Assembly (NCBI GenBank): GCA_946220775.1
Contig: CAMIFC010000003.1
Span: 1 to 64,000, forward strand
Source of the DNA: an uncultured Corynebacterium sp.
GTDB taxonomy: Bacteria; Actinomycetota; Actinomycetes; Mycobacteriales; Mycobacteriaceae
Length of the DNA stretch: 64,000 bases
Direction of reading: 5' to 3'
Shown piece after piece: positions 8,531 through 17,153 of the stretch (its first letter is position 1; each line of letters begins with the position of its first letter). The notes under the pieces are model-generated. The model saw nothing but the letters and a program-made list of their open reading frames with translations. It searched no databases and was not told where the DNA came from. The position numbers and the translations under genes are program-made.

Positions 8531-10210
8531 TTGTCAAACGGCCGGGCAAATCGCGCAACGAAGTACATTATTGTGACGGGGGGAGTCGCGTCCTCGCTGG
8601 GTAAGGGCCTGACCGCGGCAAGTTTGGGGCAATTGCTTATTTCCCGTGGCCTCACGGTGACGATGCAGAAGCTGGATCCATACCTGAACGTGGATCCGGG
8701 GACGATGAATCCGTTCGAGCACGGTGAAGTGTTCGTCACGGAGGATGGCGCGGAGACCGACCTCGATGTTGGTCACTACGAGCGCTTCTTGGATCGCAAC
8801 ATGAGCGCCGCTGGCAACGTGACCACCGGCAAGGTGTACTCGAACGTCATCGCCAAGGAACGTCGTGGTGAGTTCCTAGGAAAGACCGTGCAGGTCATTC
8901 CGCACATCACCGATGAGATCAAAGACGCCATCCTGGCGATGGGCAAGCCTGACGAGAACGGCGCCAAGCCGGATGTCGTTATTTCGGAGATCGGCGGCAC
9001 GGTTGGTGACATCGAATCGCAGCCTTTCCTCGAAGCTGCCCGCCAGGTACGCCATGAGGTGGGACGTGACAACGTTGTATTCCTTCACGTGTCTCTGGTG
9101 CCATACCTCGCACCGTCGGGTGAGCTAAAGACGAAGCCGACCCAACACTCGGTGGCGGCGCTACGTTCCATCGGTATTGTTCCGGACGCTTTGGTGCTTC
9201 GCGCGGACCGCGAGGTTCCTGATCACATGAAGAACAAGATCGCTCTGATGTGCGATGTCGATGAAGAAGGCGTGGTCTCGTGCCCAGACGCGCCGAGCAT
9301 TTACGACATTCCGAAGGTGCTGCACTCCCAGCATTTGGATAACTACATCATTCGTCGCCTGGGACTGCCATTCCGCGATGTGGACTGGACCACGTGGGGC
9401 GCGTTGCTCGACTCAGTTCATAACCCAACCGATGAAGTGACCATCGGCATCGTCGGCAAGTACATCGATTTGCCGGATGCCTACCTTTCTGTGGCGGAGG
9501 CAGTGCGTGCGGCCGGTTTCGGCGAGCACGTCAAGGCAAATATCAAGTGGATCGCGTCTGCAGATACTGCAACCCCGGAGACGGCCGCAGTAGCATTGGC
9601 GGACGTTGACGGTATCGTTATTCCTGGTGGCTTCGGCTCCCGAGGAGTCGAAGGAAAGCTGGGCGCGATCACCTATGCCCGGGAGCACCGCCTGCCACTG
9701 CTGGGGATCTGCCTGGGATTGCAATGCGTGGTGATCGAGGCTGCCCGCCATAGTGGTCTGCCGGAGGCATCGTCCACTGAATTCGATCCACAGACGTCCA
9801 CTCCAGTGATCGCAACGATGGCGGAACAAGAAGCTGCGGTTGCTGGGGAAGCGGACTTGGGTGGCACGATGCGACTCGGTTCCTATGCTGCAAAGCTGGC
9901 TGATGGTTCTATCGTGGCAGATCTGTATGGCACGACGGATGTTCAAGAACGTCACCGTCACCGCTACGAGGTCAACAGTGCTTATCGCGACCAGATCACC
10001 GATGGCTCTGGGCTGCTGTTCTCCGGAGTATCTCCGGATGGACAGCTGGTGGAGTTTGTCGAGTACCCCACGGATATTCACCCGTTCTTCGTGGCAACTC
10101 AAGCCCACCCCGAGTACAAGTCGCGTCCGACGCGTCCACATCCGCTGTTCCAGGGCCTCGTGCGTGCTGCCTTGAAGCATCACGACGGCGACACGGCCGA
10201 GCAGGTGTAG
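8531..10210 (+). CDS. pyrG: CTP synthase
   Basis: A 559-residue glutamine-hydrolysing CTP synthase converting UTP to CTP. The N-terminal synthetase domain contains GGVASSLGKGLTAAS. The C-terminal class I glutamine amidotransferase domain shows the nucleophile in GICLGLQCVVIEAA and the His-Glu pair in QAHPEYKSRP. The start is a rare TTG at 8531 preceded by GGGAGAA. A strong hairpin/T-tract lies just upstream. Corynebacteria often have a NUDIX gene between pyrG and xerD; here only 40 bp separate them. Confidence 0.96.
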   Translation: MSNGRANRATKYIIVTGGVASSLGKGLTAASLGQLLISRGLTVTMQKLDPYLNVDPGTMNPFEHGEVFVTEDGAETDLDVGHYERFLDRNMSAAGNVTTGKVYSNVIAKERRGEFLGKTVQVIPHITDEIKDAILAMGKPDENGAKPDVVISEIGGTVGDIESQPFLEAARQVRHEVGRDNVVFLHVSLVPYLAPSGELKTKPTQHSVAALRSIGIVPDALVLRADREVPDHMKNKIALMCDVDEEGVVSCPDAPSIYDIPKVLHSQHLDNYIIRRLGLPFRDVDWTTWGALLDSVHNPTDEVTIGIVGKYIDLPDAYLSVAEAVRAAGFGEHVKANIKWIASADTATPETAAVALADVDGIVIPGGFGSRGVEGKLGAITYAREHRLPLLGICLGLQCVVIEAARHSGLPEASSTEFDPQTSTPVIATMAEQEAAVAGEADLGGTMRLGSYAAKLADGSIVADLYGTTDVQERHRHRYEVNSAYRDQITDGSGLLFSGVSPDGQLVEFVEYPTDIHPFFVATQAHPEYKSRPTRPHPLFQGLVRAALKHHDGDTAEQV

Positions 10211-10250
10211 GTACTCCGGTGCGGATCAGACCAATGGGTGTGTCTAACCG

Positions 10251-11156
10251 GTGAGCACGGGAGCCACTAAAGATGCCGCAGTTCAAACATGGCTGCGGCA
10301 TTTAAAGATTGAAAGAAATCTCTCTCCGCATACTCTGAGCAATTACGAACGGGACATCCAACGCTATGTCGACTGGTTAGGGGATAAAACCTTAGCCAGC
10401 GTGAAAACGTCGGATATTGACGAGTTCGTTGCTTTTTTGGGCAAAGAACTTGGACTTGCTCGGTCAAGCCAGGCGCGTTGTCTCGCGGCGGTTCGGAACT
10501 TTCACCAATATCTGACGGGAGAAGGTGTCGTTGATCTTGATGTGGCCGCGGATGTGGCGCAGCCAAGTCGGACAACATCAGTTCCTAAAGCTCTCACCGT
10601 TGACGAGATCAACCGCATTCTCGCTTCGGTACCCAACGACGAGACTGCCAACACGGTGCAGATCCGAGACCGTGCTGTACTAGAGCTTTTGTACTCCACC
10701 GGTGCGCGTGTCAGTGAAGTCCTGGGGCTTGATGTTGGCGACATAGACGCCAAGGAACAGCTGGTCTTGTTGCGCGGAAAGGGCGGTAAAGAACGCATCG
10801 TTCCAATCGGCCAGCCCGCCCTTGAAGCTCTTGACCATTATTCCGTGCGCGCTCGGCCTTCCCTCGATGTGCACCATGACCGAGCCTTATTCCTCAACCG
10901 ACGCGGGCGTCGCATGGGAAGGCAATCTGCTTTCAATATGGTTGCTTCGGCAGCGCAGCGAGCTGGGATTGAAGGAGTAAGCCCGCATAGTTTTCGTCAC
11001 TCTTTTGCCACCCACCTTTTGGAGGGCGGGGCAGATATTCGGGTAGTCCAAGAATTACTTGGGCACAGTACAGTGGCGACCACACAGATTTATACCAAGG
11101 TCAGTCCTCAGCACTTGAGGGAAGCGTGGTCGACCAGTCACCCGAGATCCGGGTGA
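10251..11156 (+). CDS. xerD: Tyrosine recombinase XerD
   Basis: A 301-residue chromosome-dimer-resolution recombinase. The N-terminal SAM-like core-binding domain spans about residues 8-95. Catalytic residues of the R-K-H-R-H/W-Y set are visible: Arg in STGARVSEVLGL, HSFRHSFATH, GHSTVATTQ and the nucleophile Tyr in TQIYTKV. It works with XerC and FtsK at dif. The GTG start follows a short spacer. Position between pyrG and the parA/scp genes is the usual actinobacterial location. Confidence 0.93.
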   Translation: MSTGATKDAAVQTWLRHLKIERNLSPHTLSNYERDIQRYVDWLGDKTLASVKTSDIDEFVAFLGKELGLARSSQARCLAAVRNFHQYLTGEGVVDLDVAADVAQPSRTTSVPKALTVDEINRILASVPNDETANTVQIRDRAVLELLYSTGARVSEVLGLDVGDIDAKEQLVLLRGKGGKERIVPIGQPALEALDHYSVRARPSLDVHHDRALFLNRRGRRMGRQSAFNMVASAAQRAGIEGVSPHSFRHSFATHLLEGGADIRVVQELLGHSTVATTQIYTKVSPQHLREAWSTSHPRSG

Positions 11157-11249
11157 ATGCAGAGTTGTGTAGCCAATGCGTGGCCAGGGTGCGAGCAAAA
11201 CTGGCAAGGCCATGTGCTGGACTCATGCGGCTTAGGGCGGTGTGGTGAA

Positions 11250-11277
11250 TTGCACGACGATAATCTATGCGTAATCT
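11250..11277 (+). promoter_or_regulatory. Possible promoter for the parA-scpA-scpB operon
   Basis: TTGCAC at 11250-11255 and TAATCT at 11272-11277 are separated by 16 bp, within the 192-bp gap between xerD and the ParA-like gene. A second TAATCT at 11261 and an overlapping TAGGAT at 11277 offer alternatives. Support is by consensus only. Confidence 0.4.
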
Positions 11278-11348
11278 AGGATATGGAAATAATTAGTGGT
11301 CGCTGCGATAAAGCGATTGGCTAATATTCAAGCGACAAGGGAAAGGGC

Positions 11349-12236
11349 TTGACGGTGTCAGAATCGGACGCATTGTATGATCAGCCCGAGGAGAAAATCG
11401 GTCTGACGGGGCGTCCCATGCGCGAATTGCCGGATCCCACGCCGGTGACCAGCCACGGACCGGCGACGATCATCGCGATGTGTAACCAGAAGGGTGGAGT
11501 TGGTAAGACCACATCCACCATCAACATGGGTGCTGCACTCGCAGAATTTGGCCGCAAGGTGCTCCTCGTTGATCTTGACCCACAGGGCGCATTATCTGCC
11601 GGCTTGGGTATTGGGCACGAGGAATTGGACATCACCGTTCACAACCTTTTGGTCGATGGCTCCGCTTCCATTTTTGATGCCATCCACCAGAGCTCCGTTC
11701 CGGATCTCGACATCGTTCCGGCGAATATCGATCTTTCGGCCGCTGAGATCCAGTTGGTCAATGAGGTCGGCCGAGAGCAGGCTCTTGCGCGTGCGCTACG
11801 CCCGGTGGTGAAGGACTATGACTTCATCATCGTGGACTGCCAACCGTCCTTAGGTCTGCTCACGGTCAACGCGCTGTCTTGTGCTGATTCGGTGATTATT
11901 CCAGTCGAATCGGAATACTTCTCCCTTCGCGGTTTGGCATTGTTGATGGACACCGTGGAGAAGGTCCGCGACCGACTGAACTTCAAGCTGGAGGTTCTTG
12001 GCATTTTGGTGACGATGTTTGATCGCCGTACCCTCCACGCTCGCGAAGTCATGGAGCGACTGGTGGAAGCGTTCGGAGAGAGAATATTCGACTCCGTAAT
12101 CACCCGGACAGTGCGTTTCCCAGAAACCTCTGTTGCTGGAGAACCTATTAGCACTTGGGCACCGACATCTTCGGGCGCCATCCAGTACCGCAACCTCGCG
12201 GCGGAAGTCATCCAGCGCGTGGCGGAGCAACACTAA
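11349..12236 (+). CDS. ParA/Soj-like ATPase preceding scpAB
   Basis: A 295-residue ParA-family ATPase with the deviant Walker A motif NQKGGVGKTT near residues 50-59, Walker A' VLLVDLDPQGAL, and Walker B FIIVDCQPSLG. This is the ParA paralogue found next to scpA/scpB in actinobacteria, distinct from the parAB pair at the origin. It may help position or load segregation machinery (inference). The start is TTG at 11349 with AAGGGAAAGGG upstream; GTG at 11355 is an alternative. It lies 10 bp before scpA. Confidence 0.85.
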   Translation: MTVSESDALYDQPEEKIGLTGRPMRELPDPTPVTSHGPATIIAMCNQKGGVGKTTSTINMGAALAEFGRKVLLVDLDPQGALSAGLGIGHEELDITVHNLLVDGSASIFDAIHQSSVPDLDIVPANIDLSAAEIQLVNEVGREQALARALRPVVKDYDFIIVDCQPSLGLLTVNALSCADSVIIPVESEYFSLRGLALLMDTVEKVRDRLNFKLEVLGILVTMFDRRTLHAREVMERLVEAFGERIFDSVITRTVRFPETSVAGEPISTWAPTSSGAIQYRNLAAEVIQRVAEQH

Positions 12237-12246
12237 CCCCTGACAT

Positions 12247-13104
12247 ATGGCCGTTGACAGTAATGGCGACGTGGCGGATGCACACGTGCAGGAACAAGGA
12301 ACTGATCCGGTGCAGCCCGAGATCACTGGTTTTCGGGTTGCTCTCGCGAATTTCGATGGTCCGTTCGACCTATTGCTGCAGCTGATCCATTCGCACAAGC
12401 TGGACATCACCGAGATTGCACTGGCGGAAGTCACCGATGAGTTCATCGCCTACACCAAGGGCTTGTCGCGGTCAGCCGATGATCTTGATGAAGTCACTGA
12501 GTTTTTGGTTGTGGCATCGACGCTTTTGGATTTGAAGGCGGCTCGACTGGTTCCGCGGGGCGAAGTCGACGACGAGGCCGACCTTGAACTGTTGGAGTCC
12601 CGTGACCTGCTGTTCGCGCGGTTGCTCCAGTACAAGGCGTATAAGCAGGTCGCGGATCTGTTCGCACAATGGCAACGAGATGCCGCTCGACGCTATCCGG
12701 TGGCGCTGTCCCTAGAAGAAAAACACGCGAACCTCCTGCCACCTGTGAAACTCGGCCACGACGCAGAATCTTTTGCGGAATTGGCCGCCCACGTGTTTCG
12801 ACCAAAACCTCACGAGGTGGATACCGGGCATATCCATGCCCCGGCTGTTTCTGTTCCGCAGCAGGCTGGCAAGATTTTGGCCACGCTGAAAATCGCCGGG
12901 GAGAACAAGTGGGTGAGCTTCGATTCCTTGATCAGCGATGTCGAGACGTCGATGGTCGTGGTCGGGCGATTCTTGGCGCTGCTGGAATTGTATAAAGCTC
13001 GCGCGATTGGGGTGGAGCAGCCCGAGCCGTTGGCGGAGATGCTCATCGCGTGGACGGGGTTGGACGTGGATCCGGCTGTCGTCGCCGCATCGAACTGGGA
13101 TTAA
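12247..13104 (+). CDS. scpA: Segregation and condensation protein A (kleisin)
   Basis: A 285-residue ScpA kleisin that bridges SMC heads with ScpB. It shows the typical ScpA beginning FDGPFDLLLQLIHSHKLDITEIALAEVTDEF split across about residues 37-67, a DLxxxxEFLVVASTLLDLKA segment, and a C-terminal winged helix. It is co-directional with the ParA-like gene and scpB, with 10- and 25-bp gaps. Confidence 0.93.
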   Translation: MAVDSNGDVADAHVQEQGTDPVQPEITGFRVALANFDGPFDLLLQLIHSHKLDITEIALAEVTDEFIAYTKGLSRSADDLDEVTEFLVVASTLLDLKAARLVPRGEVDDEADLELLESRDLLFARLLQYKAYKQVADLFAQWQRDAARRYPVALSLEEKHANLLPPVKLGHDAESFAELAAHVFRPKPHEVDTGHIHAPAVSVPQQAGKILATLKIAGENKWVSFDSLISDVETSMVVVGRFLALLELYKARAIGVEQPEPLAEMLIAWTGLDVDPAVVAASNWD

Positions 13105-13129
13105 AGAACACCGAAACGAAAAGCAGAAC

Positions 13130-13777
13130 ATGAGCAACAACGAACCTCGCACCGACAAGCCAGCGTTGGCGCCAATTTCGCAGCTTCGCAGCCAAGTTGA
13201 ATCCCTCTTGCTGGTGAGTGATGAGCCGACCACCGTCGAGGAACTTGCGCGCATTTGCCGTGCTGAAGCCGAAGAAATCTCGGCGGTGCTCAACGAAATC
13301 GCCATGGAGTTTGACGACCGAGGTTCCGGTTTTGAGCTGCGCGAACGGGAAGGAACGTGGCGACTCTACACGCGCCAGAGCAATTCCGACACGGTGGAGG
13401 CGAAAATCCTGGACGGCACCCAGCAGCGCCTGTCGCGGGCAGCACTCGAGACACTAGCGGTCGTGGCCTATCGCCAACCGGTCACGCGTTCGCAGGTCGC
13501 GGCGGTGCGTGGCGTGAACTGCGACGGCGTGATGCGGACGTTGGCGTTGCGTGGCTTGATCGCGGAGGTTCAAGTCTCCGAAGTTAGTTCGGACGCCAAT
13601 GGCTCCACTCCTGGAGGGGACAGCGACGAACCGCAGGTAGCTCGTGGCGCCGGAGGGGCGCACCTTTACGAGACCACGGATCTGTTATTGGAGCAGCTTG
13701 GGATCGAGTCACTGGACGAGTTGCCAGAGCTGGCTCCACTGTTGCCAGACGTAGAGTCGATTGAATCCGATTACTGA
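13130..13777 (+). CDS. scpB: Segregation and condensation protein B
   Basis: A 215-residue ScpB with tandem winged-helix domains. Features include the N-terminal VESLLLVSDEPTTVEELA and RAALETLAVVAYRQPVTRSQVAAVRGVNCDGVM (about residues 105-137) typical of the family. ATG at 13130 is chosen because the upstream extension of the frame overlaps scpA and lacks similarity. An insert of about 20 residues rich in Ser/Asp/Gly precedes the C-terminal LYETTDLLLEQLGI segment. It forms the SMC complex with ScpA. Confidence 0.9.
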   Translation: MSNNEPRTDKPALAPISQLRSQVESLLLVSDEPTTVEELARICRAEAEEISAVLNEIAMEFDDRGSGFELREREGTWRLYTRQSNSDTVEAKILDGTQQRLSRAALETLAVVAYRQPVTRSQVAAVRGVNCDGVMRTLALRGLIAEVQVSEVSSDANGSTPGGDSDEPQVARGAGGAHLYETTDLLLEQLGIESLDELPELAPLLPDVESIESDY

Positions 13778-13818
13778 CCTAGAATGAGTGTGTCTATTCC
13801 AGCTACTTAAGGAACTTT

Positions 13819-14694
13819 GTGAATAAACCCGCTCGCCGCGAAGGCATACCGGATAATCCTAAAAAGGAAATCTACGTTTCCAAGGCAAAGCCCGCTGCTC
13901 ACCAGCATGTGCCGAGCCACGAACAGTCACGAAAGAAGGGCGCTTCCAAGCCTGGCGCAGGGGAGGGGGTGCGCCTACAGAAGGTGCTGGCCGCTGCTGG
14001 TGTTGCTAGCCGACGCATGAGTGAAAAACTCATCGCTGCTGGCCGCGTGGAGGTCAACGGCAAGATTGTTGACCGCATGGGGGTGCGGATCGACCCGTCG
14101 AAGGACATCGTCCGTGTCGATGGCGTGCGCGTCCAGGTCAATGATGAGATGGTCTATTTCATCCTCAACAAGCCCCGTGGCGTGCAATCGACAATGCATG
14201 ACGACATGGGCCGCCCTAGTGTGGGCGATCTGATCGATCAGCGCATGAAACAGGGGCAAGGCCTGTTCCATGTGGGCCGCCTCGATGCGCAAACCGAGGG
14301 GCTGTTGCTGCTCACGAACGATGGTGAATTGGCGAACCGATTGATGCACCCGAGCTACGAGGTGTCGAAAACCTACATGGCCACCGTGCTGGGCGAAGCA
14401 AAGCGCGGTCTGATCCATGAACTCAAGAACGGCATTGAGCTTGAGGACGGCTTGGCTAAGGCCGATGCCGTGCAGATCGTGGATGTGTGGCAGGGCAAAT
14501 CCCTGCTGAAGATCGAGCTGCATGAAGGCCGAAAGCACATTGTGCGCCGGATGCTCAAGGAAGCCGGGTTCCCGGTGCAAGCCTTGGTCCGCACCAAGAT
14601 TCATACCGTGCAACTGGGTGAGCAGAAACCAGGCAGCGTGCGTGCACTGAACCGATCTGAACTAACCAGCCTGTACAAGGCCGTGGGCCTGTAA
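13819..14694 (+). CDS. rluB: 23S rRNA pseudouridine synthase RluB family
   Basis: A 291-residue RsuA/RluB-family pseudouridine synthase. After about 45 basic residues comes an S4 domain (LQKVLAAAGVASRRMSEKLI). The catalytic domain contains the signature GRLDAQTEGLLLLTNDG with the catalytic Asp, and the C-terminal GRKHIVRRMLKEAGFPV. GTG at 13819 is the likely start, with AAGGAAC upstream. In actinobacteria this gene lies between scpB and cmk, as here, so it probably belongs to the same operon. Confidence 0.92.
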   Translation: MNKPARREGIPDNPKKEIYVSKAKPAAHQHVPSHEQSRKKGASKPGAGEGVRLQKVLAAAGVASRRMSEKLIAAGRVEVNGKIVDRMGVRIDPSKDIVRVDGVRVQVNDEMVYFILNKPRGVQSTMHDDMGRPSVGDLIDQRMKQGQGLFHVGRLDAQTEGLLLLTNDGELANRLMHPSYEVSKTYMATVLGEAKRGLIHELKNGIELEDGLAKADAVQIVDVWQGKSLLKIELHEGRKHIVRRMLKEAGFPVQALVRTKIHTVQLGEQKPGSVRALNRSELTSLYKAVGL

Positions 14695-14723
14695 CCCGCT
14701 GCGATCAACGAGGAGTGAAATAG

Positions 14724-17108
14724 ATGACAAACTTTGAAGACAATGACTTCTCGCAGTTGGCGCTGGTTGATAACCTGCCCACCGGCGGGTTGATCGTCGC
14801 CATCGACGGGCCGTCCGGCACTGGGAAGTCCACCGTGTCCCGACGCGTTGCGGAACTTGCCCGCGCGAAGTACCTGGATACCGGTGCCATGTACCGGGTA
14901 GCCACCCTGTACGTGTTGCGCGCCGGCATTGACCCATCAGATCCGGCAAACGAATCCGAGATCGTCAAGGCCACCGCGCAATTGCCGCTGGTGGTTAACG
15001 AGGATCCCCAGTCGACCGAGGTGATCTTGGGCGGCGAGGATGTGTCGGAGGAAATCCGCGGTGCAGAAGTCACCGCGCACGTGTCTGCGGTGTCCGCGAT
15101 CCAAGAAGTCCGCGACAATTTGGTTGAGCTGCAGCGCCAGCTTGCCGACGCCGCGGGGCGCTGCGTGGTTGAAGGTCGCGACATCGGCACCGTCGTGCTT
15201 CCGGAAGCACCAGTGAAGATCTTTATGACAGCCGATGCGGAGATCCGTGCTCGTCGCCGGTTCGATCAGGATGTTGCTGCGGGTCGAGAGGTCGACTTCG
15301 ACGCGGTACTGGCTGACGTCCTACGAAGGGACGAGGCTGATTCGACGCGCGAATCTTCCCCGCTGCGACCAGCGGACGACGCGACGGTTCTGGATACCGG
15401 GGATCTGACGATCGACCAGGTCGTGGAGACGATCGCCGGTCTCATTGCCGATTCGGATTATGACGGTGATTTGGGTGACGAGGATCAACAGGAATACGAG
15501 AATGGACTCGTTTTCCGCACCGCTGATGGTCGGGTCCTCGATGAAGACCATGGCCGATTGGATGATGACTTCGCGGATGATTTTGACGAAGAGGTTGAAG
15601 GCAACCTCGAGGGCAACGTCAACGAGGCTGAATTGGAAGCCGCGGGGCTGACGGAATTCACCCCTGCTGAGTTCGCTCCGGCAGAATTCACCGACGCTGA
15701 TGATTTCGATCTATTGGCCACCGATGAAGACCAGACGGATTGGGATGCCGTCGAAGAGGCCTTCGGTGCTCTCGGGGATGACGAGGCAGAAAAGGAAGCG
15801 CTCTGCACGGTCGCCATCGTTGGGCGCCCGAACGTCGGTAAGTCCACGCTGGTTAACCGGTTTATCGGTCGTCGGGAAGCCGTGGTGGAGGACTTCCCAG
15901 GCGTGACGCGCGACCGCATTTCCTACCTCGGCGACTGGGGAGGACGTCGGTTCTGGGTTCAAGACACTGGCGGCTGGGACCCGGATGCCAAGGGCATTCA
16001 CGGTGCAATTGCCCGTCAGGCTGAGTCCGCGATGGCTACCGCCGACGCGATCGTGTTTGTGGTGGACACGAAGGTTGGTATCACCGCGACTGACGAAGTG
16101 ATCGCCCGGAAGCTGCAGCGGGCGGATGTTCCCGTGATCGTGGTGGCCAATAAGTTCGAATCCGATACTCAGTATGCGGACATGGCTGAATTCTGGAGCC
16201 TGGGTTTGGATGAGCCCTATCCAGTGTCGGCATTGCATGGTCGGGGAGCGGCGGACGTTCTAGACAAGCTCCTCGAAGTGTTCCCCGATGAGCCGCGCGA
16301 GCTGTCCATCGTTGCTGGACCACGTCGCGTGGCGCTGGTCGGTCGGCCCAATGTGGGTAAGTCATCGCTGCTGAACAAGCTCACTGGTGAGGAACGCTCG
16401 GTGGTGGACTCCGTGGCAGGAACCACCGTGGACCCCGTCGACTCGATCGTTGAGCTGGACGAACGCACCTGGCGTTTCGTGGATACCGCCGGTATCCGGA
16501 AGAAGACCAAGACCGCATCAGGCCACGAGTACTACGCGTCCCTGCGCACCCGCGCCGCCATCGACGCGTCAGAGGTTGCCGTGTTCTTGGTCGACGCCAG
16601 CGAGTCCATCGCGGAACAAGATCAACGCGTGCTTCGCATGATCTTGGACTCCGGTCGGGCTCTAGTGCTTGCCTACAACAAGTGGGATCTGGTCGATGAA
16701 GACCGCCGGGAGTTGCTGGAACGCGAGATTGATCTGCAGCTCTCGCACGTGCCGTGGGCACGCCGCGTCAATATTTCAGCGAAGACTGGGCGTGCTTTGC
16801 AGCGCTTGGAGCCAGCGATGATCGAGGCACTGGATAGCTGGGATCAACGAATCCCGACTGGCCAGTTGAATACCTGGTTGCGGGCCGTCATTGCGGAAAC
16901 CCCGCCGCCAATGCGCGGTGGTCGCCTTCCGCGTGTCCTGTTCGCCACGCAGGCGAGCTCCAAGCCACCGGTGATCGTGCTGTTCACCACCGGTTTCCTG
17001 GAGCACGGCTACCGGCGATTCTTGGAGCGCAAGCTGCGCGAAACCTTCGGATTCGAAGGATCGCCACTGCGCATCGCCGTGCGCATCCGAGAAAAGAAGC
17101 GCCGCTAG
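14724..17108 (+). CDS. cmk-der: Bifunctional cytidylate kinase / GTPase Der fusion
   Basis: One 794-residue open frame encodes two enzymes. Residues about 18-235 are cytidylate kinase: P-loop AIDGPSGTGKST, then DTGAMYR and VEGRDIGTVV. Residues about 353-794 are the ribosome-assembly GTPase Der (EngA) with two G domains: VGRPNVGKSTLVNR with DTGGWD, and VGRPNVGKSSLLNK with DTAGIR and NKWD, ending in a KH-like domain. Between them lies an acidic linker of about 115 residues with repeated AEF units (TPAEFAPAEF). Fusions of this kind are known in several actinobacteria, while many genomes keep the genes separate but adjacent. I see no stop or frame change between the parts. It is the last gene of the parA-scp-rluB series. 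Confidence 0.94.
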   Translation: MTNFEDNDFSQLALVDNLPTGGLIVAIDGPSGTGKSTVSRRVAELARAKYLDTGAMYRVATLYVLRAGIDPSDPANESEIVKATAQLPLVVNEDPQSTEVILGGEDVSEEIRGAEVTAHVSAVSAIQEVRDNLVELQRQLADAAGRCVVEGRDIGTVVLPEAPVKIFMTADAEIRARRRFDQDVAAGREVDFDAVLADVLRRDEADSTRESSPLRPADDATVLDTGDLTIDQVVETIAGLIADSDYDGDLGDEDQQEYENGLVFRTADGRVLDEDHGRLDDDFADDFDEEVEGNLEGNVNEAELEAAGLTEFTPAEFAPAEFTDADDFDLLATDEDQTDWDAVEEAFGALGDDEAEKEALCTVAIVGRPNVGKSTLVNRFIGRREAVVEDFPGVTRDRISYLGDWGGRRFWVQDTGGWDPDAKGIHGAIARQAESAMATADAIVFVVDTKVGITATDEVIARKLQRADVPVIVVANKFESDTQYADMAEFWSLGLDEPYPVSALHGRGAADVLDKLLEVFPDEPRELSIVAGPRRVALVGRPNVGKSSLLNKLTGEERSVVDSVAGTTVDPVDSIVELDERTWRFVDTAGIRKKTKTASGHEYYASLRTRAAIDASEVAVFLVDASESIAEQDQRVLRMILDSGRALVLAYNKWDLVDEDRRELLEREIDLQLSHVPWARRVNISAKTGRALQRLEPAMIEALDSWDQRIPTGQLNTWLRAVIAETPPPMRGGRLPRVLFATQASSKPPVIVLFTTGFLEHGYRRFLERKLRETFGFEGSPLRIAVRIREKKRR

Positions 17109-17123
17109 CCAGCTGTTAACCGA

Positions 17124-17145
17124 GCCACTAGCGGGAGCTAGTGGC
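17124..17145. terminator. Convergent hairpin between cmk-der and fhs
   Basis: A perfect 9-bp stem GCCACTAGC / GCTAGTGGC with a GGGA loop sits between two convergent genes. Neither side has a clear T-tract, so intrinsic termination is only probable. Confidence 0.5.
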
Positions 17146-17153
17146 ATCGGGGA

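Noticed and set aside
17124..17145. Stem-loop as a regulatory RNA or riboswitch for fhs
   Set aside because: It lies at the 3' ends of two convergent genes, so a terminator role is more natural.
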